From positions 1 through 64,000 of the forward strand of contig NZ_BAABGM010000017.1 of the NCBI RefSeq assembly GCF_039541575.1: a stretch of DNA of 64,000 nucleotides, written 5' to 3'. Positions within the stretch are counted from its first letter, which is position 1, and each line of letters opens with the position of its first letter. The notes beneath the pieces were generated by a model that did no database searches, had not been told where the DNA came from, and was given only the letters and a program-made list of their open reading frames with translations. This stretch comes from Fodinibacter luteus (GTDB taxonomy: Bacteria > Actinomycetota > Actinomycetes > Actinomycetales > Dermatophilaceae). This document shows positions 58,136 to 64,000 of the stretch, piece after piece. Position numbers and translations under genes: made by a program.

Positions 58136-59497
58136 ATGACGAGTGGCACGGACCTCGCTGCGCGCATCGATGCGCTGATGCCCCAGGCCCGCGAAGAGCT
58201 CGCCGAGCTCGTCGCGCTGCGATCCGTCGCGGACCCGCGCCAGTTCCCCGCGGAGGAGTGCGAGCGCGCCGCCCAGTGGGTGCTCGAGCGCTTCGCGGCC
58301 GTCGGGTTCGACGATGCCCGCCTCGTGGAGACCGCTGACGGGAGCATGGCTGTCGTCGGGTCCCGACCCTGCGGGAACCCCGACGCTCCCACCGTCCTGC
58401 TCTACGCGCACTACGACGTCCAGCCCCCCCTCGACGAGGCGGCCTGGCGCACGCCGCCGTTCGAGCTGACCGAGGTCGACGGCCGCTGGTACGGCCGCGG
58501 TGCGGCGGACTGCAAGGGCAACATCCTCATGCACCTCACGGCTCTGCGAGCCCTCGACGGCCAGGTGCCCGTCAACCTCAAGCTCGTCGTCGAGGGCTCC
58601 GAGGAGCAAGGCACCGGAGGTCTCGAGGCCTTCGTCCCGCAGGACCCCGACCTCCTGCGGGCCGACACGATCCTGGTGTGCGACACCGGGAACGCCGCCG
58701 TTGGCGAGCCCGCGGCCACGATCAGCCTGAGAGGGATGGTCAACGTCGTCGTCAGCGTGGAGGCGTTGGGATCCGAGTTGCACTCCGGCATGTTCGGGGG
58801 AGCCGCGCCCGACGCCCTCGCCGCGCTGGTGGCCATGCTCGCCACGCTTCGCGACGCCCGAGGTAACACGACGGTCACCGGCCTGGACACCACTCAGACC
58901 TGGACCGGCGCACCCTACCCACCGGAGCAGTTCCGGGCCGATGCCGGTGTCGTCGACGGAGCCCAGCTGCTCGGTGACGGTAGCGTGTCCGACATGTTGT
59001 GGGCCCGGCCGGCCGTGACGGTGATCGGGATCGACTGCCCACCCGTCGTGGGGTCCGCATCCGCGATCGTGCCGCGGGCTGCCGCCCGCCTGAACCTTCG
59101 CATCCCACCGGGGACGACCCCCGAGGAGGCCTACGTCGCCATCGGCCAGCACCTCACCGCGGCGACGCCCTGGGGCGTCACGTCGACCGTCGAGCTCGAA
59201 GCGGCCGGTTCGCCGTTCCGGGCGGAGGTGGACGGTCCGGCATACGCCGCCATGGCCGCCGCCCTGGAGGAGGCCTTCGGTGTGCCCATGGCCGCTCTCG
59301 GCCAAGGCGGGTCCATCCCGCTGTGCAACGTCTTCGCGGACACCTACCCCGACGCCGAGATCATCCTCATGGGCGTCGAGGAACCAGCCGCGATGATCCA
59401 CGCCCCGAACGAGAGCGTGCACCCGAGTGAGATCTCGGCAATGGCCCTCGCCGAGGCACTCTTCCTGCAGCGCTACCAGATTCCTCATCCCAGCTGA
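58136..59497 (+). CDS. M20-family metallo-dipeptidase
   Basis: This di-zinc aminoacyl peptidase of 453 aa has metal ligands visible in LLYAHYDVQP (His, then catalytic Asp), GRGAADCKGN (bridging Asp), VVEGSEEQGTGGL (catalytic and ligand Glu), VCDTGN (Asp) and HAPNESVHPSE (His). The dimerization domain is in the middle (RGMVNVVVSVEALGSELHSG). It probably hydrolyses dipeptides in the cytosol, feeding the permease/exporter system of the same gene block. Confidence 0.92.
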   Translation: MTSGTDLAARIDALMPQAREELAELVALRSVADPRQFPAEECERAAQWVLERFAAVGFDDARLVETADGSMAVVGSRPCGNPDAPTVLLYAHYDVQPPLDEAAWRTPPFELTEVDGRWYGRGAADCKGNILMHLTALRALDGQVPVNLKLVVEGSEEQGTGGLEAFVPQDPDLLRADTILVCDTGNAAVGEPAATISLRGMVNVVVSVEALGSELHSGMFGGAAPDALAALVAMLATLRDARGNTTVTGLDTTQTWTGAPYPPEQFRADAGVVDGAQLLGDGSVSDMLWARPAVTVIGIDCPPVVGSASAIVPRAAARLNLRIPPGTTPEEAYVAIGQHLTAATPWGVTSTVELEAAGSPFRAEVDGPAYAAMAAALEEAFGVPMAALGQGGSIPLCNVFADTYPDAEIILMGVEEPAAMIHAPNESVHPSEISAMALAEALFLQRYQIPHPS

Positions 59498-59596
59498 TTG
59501 CTGAGGCCCGCTGGGCTCACCAGGCGCACCGACACCAAGACCCATCACCGGGGCGCCGTCGTCGCCCCGACCAACCACCGAACGGAGCACCCCAGG

Positions 59597-60151
59597 ATGT
59601 CCGACGACACTCCCAACGAGTTCACTGCCGAGCTCGCCGCTGTGAGCGACGGCGCGAGGACGCTGTTCATCGCGGACTTCAGTGACACCGGCACGGCTCT
59701 GGAGGCCTATGAGGCCCTGAAGTCGCTTGAGGACGGGCGGCACTTCGCCATCGACGGGGTCGTCGTGGTCAACCGCGACGCAGAAGGAAAGCTCGAGATC
59801 CAGAAGGCCACCGACCACTCCACCAAGAGCGGTATGAAGTGGGGGATCGTGGGTGGCGCCGTCCTCGGTCTGGTCTTCCCGCCGTCGATCATCGGCAGCG
59901 CGGCTGCGCTCGGCGCGGGTGGCGCAGCGCTGGGCAAGGCCTCGCAGCTGCACCACAAGGTCGGGCTGGAGAAGGACCTCGAGAACGCGGTGGCCCCCGG
60001 GCACTCCGGCATCGTCGCCCTCGTCTCCGACCCCGGTGCCATGGAGATCCGCAACGCCCTGGCCAGGGCCAACGGCATCGTGGAGTCGGCGGTGAGCGAC
60101 GTCGTCGCCAAGGACATCCGCGCGATCGCGGACGAGGTCGAGAAGGGGTGA
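59597..60151 (+). CDS. DUF1269 domain-containing protein (copy 2)
   Basis: This 184-aa paralog of the protein at 35132 is about 80% identical by eye over most of its length, with the same Gly-rich hydrophobic hairpin (GAVLGLVFPPSIIGSAAALG). The two leaders differ, as do the N-terminal 8 residues. The ATG at 59597 follows CGGAG and CCAGG. It ends the peptide/amino-acid block. The relation suggests duplication within the island or acquisition of two related modules. Confidence 0.85.
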   Translation: MSDDTPNEFTAELAAVSDGARTLFIADFSDTGTALEAYEALKSLEDGRHFAIDGVVVVNRDAEGKLEIQKATDHSTKSGMKWGIVGGAVLGLVFPPSIIGSAAALGAGGAALGKASQLHHKVGLEKDLENAVAPGHSGIVALVSDPGAMEIRNALARANGIVESAVSDVVAKDIRAIADEVEKG

Positions 60152-60307
60152 ACGCGGCGGTCCCCGGATCGCTGGCGTGACACGTCCACCACAGTACTGT
60201 CCTGCTGTGGACACACCACCGGTCCTATGCCGATCCCGGAGGCTGGTGGACCCGCCGGCCGGCTCAGTCGCCAAGGTTGACCGCCGCACACCACGAGAAG
60301 GCGACCA

Positions 60308-60766
60308 ATGACACGGACACCAATTGATCAACTATGCCCTGTCGACTACCTCGTCGTCGAGTTCCCAGTAGGGAAGAGCACCTTCAGCGGTGAGATGGCG
60401 ACCGAGCTGGTGTCCTTGGTGGAGGCCGGGACCATTCGCTTGATCGACGTGTTGATCCTGACGAAGGATCAGAACGGTACGGTCGAGGCAACGGAGTTCG
60501 CGGACCTCGATGACCTCGGACCGCTGCAGGTGCTCGAGACCGAACTGGCAGGGCTGCTCGCAGAGGACGACGTCATTCATCTCGCTGCTTCGATGGACCC
60601 AGGAAGCACGGCGGGGGTGCTCATCTGGGAGAACCTTTGGGCGGCCCCGTTCGCCTCCGCCGCACGGCGTGCCGGCGGCCAGATCTTCGCCGATGGCCGC
60701 ATCCCGATCCAAGCGATCATCGCGTCTATCGAGGCCGACGACACCTCGCGTCCGGAAGGAGTCTGA
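60308..60766 (+). CDS. DUF6325 family protein
   Basis: This 152-aa cytosolic protein has the sequence VDYLVVEFPVGKSTFSGEMA, ELVSLVEAGTIRLIDVLIL then WENLWAAPFASAARRAGG, which matches a conserved actinobacterial family (DUF6325) found next to small SHOCT-like genes in stress regions; no function is known. The ATG at 60308 has a GAGAAGG site. The downstream partner gene is broken. Confidence 0.8.
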   Translation: MTRTPIDQLCPVDYLVVEFPVGKSTFSGEMATELVSLVEAGTIRLIDVLILTKDQNGTVEATEFADLDDLGPLQVLETELAGLLAEDDVIHLAASMDPGSTAGVLIWENLWAAPFASAARRAGGQIFADGRIPIQAIIASIEADDTSRPEGV

Positions 60767-60768
60767 CA

Positions 60769-61015
60769 TGCCGCTCAGACCAGCTCGCGTAGGACGGTCG
60801 GCGTCATTGGTCATCCCGTTGCAAAGACTGCTGTGGTCGCCAAGGCCGTCACGCCCGGCCCCTCCCCGGTGGCTAAGGCGGCCGTTGTCGCAGCCGTCAT
60901 CACACCGCGACGGCGCATCTACGTGCCTCGAGCCAGGCGCCCACGCGTGGGCGCCTGGTGGCGCGGAGGGGGCCGTGGGCAAGCCAGCAGGAGGACCCAC
61001 CTCGTCGCCAGGTGA
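60769..61015 (+). pseudogene. Frameshifted small SHOCT-like partner gene of DUF6325
   Basis: The start MPLRPARVGR (from 60769, GGAGT site) is typical of the partner protein of DUF6325. One base is missing or added near 60798. The sequence then continues in another frame as VGVIGHPVAKTAVVAKAVTP, and ends in an Arg-rich tail unlike the usual Gln-rich C-terminus. The gene is therefore probably non-functional. Confidence 0.6.
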
Positions 61016-61082
61016 CCGGACGAGACCCGCACCCACGTCTCCAGCAATCAAGTTGCTGCTCATGTAGTTCGTCCACCGGGCA

Positions 61083-61350
61083 ACGCTAAAGGACCCAGCT
61101 CCGCCGACACCCTGTCCGAGCGCGGGTGTGACGTCGAGTTTGCCAGCATCGGGTTCCCTGACCAGAGATAGGCGAAGCGGTTCTCGGAGTTCCCGATGCC
61201 ACGACCGCTGCGGGAGGCCTCGGCATGCTCCCGGCAGAGCTCCGAGGCACGTCGGGAAGGATCGAGATCCCATCGTCGGTGACCGCGGTGGGGTACGACC
61301 TCGTCATCATTTGTTCAGCGGCGTGGTGGCCCTCCCAACGTGCCATTTCG
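61083..61350 (+). pseudogene. Decayed flavodoxin-like gene fragment
   Basis: One frame gives DTLSERGCDVEFASIGFPDQ, a TAG stop, then AKRFSEFPM. After a frameshift another frame gives GMLPAELRGTSGRIEIPSSV then TAVGYDLVIICSAAWWPS, the pattern of flavodoxin-type proteins (a strand before S-P-T-W-W). The start region and C-terminal half are missing. The stretch 61351-61525 shows nothing else. Confidence 0.55.
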
Positions 61351-61525
61351 GTCCTACCTGGAGCCCGCGACCGCGGGCACGGTGACGGCCCTCACCCTTC
61401 TCGCCGCAGCATGAACGAGTCTGCCGAGGCCCATTGGGCCACCGCCCGCCGTCTCGCTGCTGCATGGGGAGCGCGGGAGCTTCGCCATCCGATCGTCCTC
61501 TCGCAACGGGCGGCGGGCGGGAACG

Positions 61526-62719
61526 TCAAGGGGTGCCAAGGCCATGCGATGGTTCGGCCATTTGTGAGAGTCGTCTGGCGATCTCGGCGGGACGGTCGTC
61601 GGCAACGTGCTGATAGCGCATCGCCATCGCAGAGGTGGAGTGCCCGAGGCGGTCCATGAGCTCGCGTGTGGTGGCTCCTGCTTGGGCAGCGAGCGTGGCT
61701 CCGGTGTGGCGCAGGTCGTGCCATCGCAGGTCCGGGCGACCGGCGGCGGCGCGGGCGGGCCGGTAGACCTTGTAGAGGCTGCCGTGGTGCATGTGCTGGC
61801 CGTCGGTGTTGGGGAAGACCAAGCCGTCCGAGCCCTTGCGCGCGAACCGGTCGAGGTGGTGTCGGATGTCGGGGAGCAGGTGAGGCGGGATGCTCACGTC
61901 CCGGATCCCGGCATCCGACTTGGGGGTGCCGACGTGCGCCTGACCGTTGGGCCACGTCACTGCGCGGCGCACTCGGATGACACCGTGGCGTAGGTCGATG
62001 TCCTTGCGGCGCAGCTCGGTGAGCTCACCGAACCGGATGGCGCACCAGGCGGCCAGCTGAACCATCAGCCGGTAGCGCTCGGGCATGCTGGCGGCGATCT
62101 GCCCGATCTCCTCGACGGTGGCCGGGCGCATGCCTGAGCGTCCCGCAGGTCGGCCTCCGCCACGGATGCGGCAGGGGTTGGTGGCCAGTAGCTCTTCTTC
62201 CACAGCGGTGTTCAGGATGGTGCGCAACAGGGCGTACGTGTGGGCTCGAGCCGTCGGTCGCTCCGGACCCCACGCGGCGTGCCAGGTACGGACGTCGTCC
62301 CGGGTGATCGTGTCGAGCCGGCTGTGCCCGAACGTGGTGACGAGGACCTCGATCAGTCGGGCGTACTCCACCCGGGTGCGTGGCTTGAGCTCACGCCTCC
62401 CCAGCCAGGCGCGGGCGTAGTCGTCGAAACGCGGACGCGGTGCGATGGCGGTCGGGGCGGGTCGCCATCGGCCTTCGGTGATCGCAGCGGACTGCATGCT
62501 CAGCCACGCCTCCGCATCCCCCTTGGTCTGGAAGGTGGTGGGCGCGATGTGACGGTCACCGTCGGGTCCGAGATAGCTCGCCTGGTAGCGCCGGGAAGGC
62601 AGCCTGCGCAGGTGGCCGAAGCCGCGTCGCCGTCCGGCTGTTCGCGCCCTGGTGCGTGCCTTCGGGGCCGCGGAAAAAAGCTCGCCGCTGGGGGAGTGGG
62701 GGAGCGCAGACGCTGGCAT
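61526..62719 (-). CDS. Tyrosine site-specific integrase of the element
   Basis: It catalyses integration at the tRNA-Pro site. The 397-aa protein has an N-terminal arm-binding domain (YQASYLGPDGDRHIAPTTF), a core-binding SAM-like domain (FDDYARAWLGRRELKPRTRV), and the catalytic domain with Arg in WCAIRFGELTEL (about 226), HDLRHTGATLAAQAG (His, Arg near 332), GH in LGHSTSAMAM and Tyr in RYQHV (about 367). The ATG at 62719 has GGAAGGGG. The right arm sites overlap its promoter, so it may repress itself. Confidence 0.95.
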   Translation of the reverse strand: MPASALPHSPSGELFSAAPKARTRARTAGRRRGFGHLRRLPSRRYQASYLGPDGDRHIAPTTFQTKGDAEAWLSMQSAAITEGRWRPAPTAIAPRPRFDDYARAWLGRRELKPRTRVEYARLIEVLVTTFGHSRLDTITRDDVRTWHAAWGPERPTARAHTYALLRTILNTAVEEELLATNPCRIRGGGRPAGRSGMRPATVEEIGQIAASMPERYRLMVQLAAWCAIRFGELTELRRKDIDLRHGVIRVRRAVTWPNGQAHVGTPKSDAGIRDVSIPPHLLPDIRHHLDRFARKGSDGLVFPNTDGQHMHHGSLYKVYRPARAAAGRPDLRWHDLRHTGATLAAQAGATTRELMDRLGHSTSAMAMRYQHVADDRPAEIARRLSQMAEPSHGLGTP

Positions 62720-62732
62720 TGGGACCCCTTCC

Positions 62733-62752
62733 GTGCAACATACGTGCAACAA
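62733..62752 (+). repeat. Right arm-type integrase site pair
   Basis: GTGCAACA at 62733-62740 and 62744-62751, spaced 11 bases apart, matches the left block at 23693-23712 at 19 of 20 positions. It lies 14 bases upstream of the integrase start codon and 130 bases inside attR. Confidence 0.7.
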
Positions 62753-62881
62753 CGAATGTCTTTTCCTGGCCAGTCGTGTCCACCCGTGTCACCCGACCGC
62801 CTTGGTATCTGTGCAGGTCAGACTACCAATGATGGCAGAAACGGCTCGTCCGAGGCTTGCTGGAGATGGCCCCGAAAACAA

Positions 62882-62903
62882 GTTCAAATCCTGTCAGCCC
62901 GAC
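62882..62903 (+). repeat. attR core (copy of the tRNA-Pro 3' end)
   Basis: An exact copy of 23622-23643. Only the tRNA 3' part is present, with no cloverleaf 5' half upstream. It marks the right boundary of the element, 163 bases from the integrase start. Confidence 0.92.
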
Positions 62904-63306
62904 AGATGAAAGAGCAGGTCATCCCTGTAGGAGCGGGGCTGGTCAAGAGTGTGGTGGTTCCATTTTGGGCTGGTCCGGGCCGTTGCAGGCATGACTTGGT
63001 GGGCGTCGGGGTCAAGGCTCGAGCGGAGCTCGACCGCGTAGCGGGCGGAGGGCCTTGAGGCCGGCGCCCGGCGAGTCGACGATGTGGACGGCGGACAGCC
63101 GGGAGTGGTTGTCTGGTGCCGGGTTCTCCTGGTGGGTCGCAGTGGTGGGACGTCGTTCCTCGTCAGTCCTGATGCGGTGCGGGTGGACTAGCCCTGGTGG
63201 GTGTCAGTCATCCCTTCACCACCATGGCCGGTGGCATGACGTGGTGCGTGGTGTCTTGGCCGGTGTGGTCAATCAGAGAGCGCGACCGCGCCGAACGGTC
63301 CGGGGG
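62904..63306. other. Chromosomal stretch beyond the element, no recognisable gene
   Basis: No credible coding frame was found. It precedes the IS110-type remnant and may include the non-coding end of that insertion sequence. A short palindromic stretch lies around CCATGGCCGG (63222-63231). Confidence 0.4.
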
Positions 63307-63624
63307 TCATGACCTGCACGACCCAGCACCGGCCAAGAAGCCTGTTGGTGGTTCATGCCGCGCCCGGTGGGTCAGGGCGCGCACGTGCCCGTCGCGCAGG
63401 CCGTAGTAGACGTGCTCGACCTGGCGGCGAGCGGCCGCGACGGTGCCGATGTTCCGGGCCCCGCTTGATGGCGACTCGTTCGCGCAGCGGGCCCACCCCG
63501 GTGTGCGGTCCGAGTCGCTTGACGGACTCGATCGCGGCCCAGCGCACCAGTCTGGAGCCCTGCTTGGTGATCCGGCCACGGTGCACGTGGGTGTCGGACT
63601 CACGGTGCTTGGGAGTCAACCTCA
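63307..63624 (-). pseudogene. C-terminal remnant of an IS110-family transposase
   Basis: On the minus strand, LTPKHRESDTHVHRGRITKQ then GSRLVRWAAIESVKRLGPHT is the hallmark of the transposase_20 domain of IS110/IS116/IS902. After a frameshift near 63460 it continues as ARNIGTVAAARRQVEHVYYG then LRDGHVRAL and a stop. The N-terminal DEDD catalytic domain is absent, so the element is dead. Confidence 0.8.
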
Positions 63625-63888
63625 TCATCGTCGGGCTCTTCGTGCTGGATGGTTCCGAGCGCACCATTTGGTTCCTGGTGTGGGTCCCCCTTGCTTGCTG
63701 ATATCGGTGCTCATGGACTACTTGGTGTGGAACCGCCCGGGACGCGACCAGCGGCTTAGCAGGACCGCGACCGACCGCGCTACGGGGAGTGACCTTTCAC
63801 GAGTCGACCTTCCGCCCTTCGCGACTTGCGTCTATGCGCCGCCTGGCGCCGCACTTGCACCCTTCCGCTCCTGTGCCGACGATGAGGG

Positions 63889-64000
63889 ATGCGATACCTG
63901 GAGCTCCGTCGGCATACCGACAACGACGGCGACGACCTGACTGCGCGGGGTGTGGCGGAGGCTGAAGCCATCGGCCGCAAGGAGTTGCGGCCGCCGTACG
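63889..64000 (+). CDS. Histidine phosphatase family protein, 5' end only
   Basis: An ATG at 63889 right after GATGAGGG opens a frame to the window edge: MRYLELRRHTDNDGDDLTAR then GVAEAEAIGRKELRPPY. The RRHT at the first strand corresponds to the RHG phosphate-binding motif of the phosphoglycerate mutase-like superfamily, with Thr replacing Gly, as seen in some members. LTARGVAEAEAIG is the usual next helix. Only 37 codons are visible. The stretch 63625-63888 before it shows no gene. Confidence 0.7.
   Translation, partial: MRYLELRRHTDNDGDDLTARGVAEAEAIGRKELRPPY

Larger units (their letters stand above)
23643..62903. mobile_element. Integrated mobilizable element (IME/genomic island) in tRNA-Pro
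   Basis: The ~39.3 kb element is bounded by the 22-base att repeats. Its integrase gene lies 163 bases inside attR, and a matching pair of arm-type sites lies inside each end. It carries a MobF relaxase and an excisionase-like HTH gene but no recognisable type IV secretion, coupling-protein or replication genes. It would therefore need a helper for transfer. Cargo comprises two-component, ECF sigma/ABC, phosphoketolase/P-type ATPase and peptide/amino-acid modules. Several broken genes show it is old or built up in steps. Confidence 0.85.

Noticed and set aside
61225..61659. Intact 144-aa flavodoxin-like gene
   Set aside because: Only about 35 residues match; the rest runs into unrelated sequence and opposite the integrase gene.
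23643..62903. Calling the island a self-transmissible ICE
   Set aside because: No VirB4-, TraB/FtsK- or VirD4-like gene was found; only relaxase, integrase and an excisionase-like gene are present.
62860..62910. A second tRNA-Pro gene at the right end
   Set aside because: Only the last 21 bases of the tRNA are present; no D arm, anticodon arm or 5' acceptor strand lies upstream.

Overview
This is a high-GC actinobacterial chromosome segment. The gene order ruvCAB-yajC-secDF-rel, hisS, ald-xerD-parA-scpAB-rluB-tyrA-cmk-plsC-der, the frequent GTG starts and 4-base stop/start overlaps, and -10 boxes placed directly before start codons (leaderless transcripts) fit the Micrococcales. Codon style and protein sequences suggest an Intrasporangiaceae-like genus, but that is an inference without a search.

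Positions 1-23568 are conserved core. A divergent gene start lies at the left edge, next to SOS-type boxes. It is followed by the Holliday-junction resolvasome (ruvC-ruvA-ruvB), the Sec accessory membrane complex (yajC-secD-secF), the (p)ppGpp synthetase/hydrolase rel, a DUF349 protein and a membrane cyclophilin on the minus strand, a metallo-hydrolase with hisS, and alanine dehydrogenase. The last block is a long run of overlapping genes for chromosome segregation and growth: xerD, parA, scpA, scpB, rluB, tyrA, cmk, plsC and der. It ends at a tRNA-Pro(GGG) gene, 23569-23642.

Positions 23643-62903 are a ~39.3 kb integrated element in that tRNA gene. The 22-base 3' end of the tRNA recurs exactly at 62882-62903. 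A tyrosine integrase lies just inside that right end, and near-identical paired arm-type repeats (GTGCAACA spaced 11 bases apart) lie inside both ends. A MobF relaxase of 1332 aa, a small excisionase-like HTH protein and a candidate oriT make it look mobilizable. No type IV secretion genes are visible, so it is an IME rather than a self-sufficient ICE.

The cargo is metabolic and stress-related, in modules. (a) A NarL-type two-component system with repeated CGGGACA-type operator candidates and two membrane genes. (b) An ECF sigma/anti-sigma pair co-transcribed with an ABC exporter and a secreted lipoprotein of the nucleoside hydrolase family. (c) A phosphoketolase with a P2-type cation ATPase, a DUF1269 protein and small membrane proteins. 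(d) A peptide/amino-acid block: peptidoglycan-binding lipoprotein, DHA2 exporter, ThrE-like Thr/Ser exporter, Xaa-Pro peptidase, APC permease with a 30-aa coupled upstream ORF, M20 dipeptidase and a second DUF1269 protein. Between modules are decayed fragments: a histidine kinase piece, a response regulator tail fused to a broken membrane gene, an asparaginase, a SHOCT-like gene and a flavodoxin. They indicate repeated acquisition and loss.

Positions 62904-64000 are chromosome beyond the element. They hold a frameshifted C-terminal remnant of an IS110-family transposase and the first 37 codons of a histidine phosphatase gene that leaves the window.
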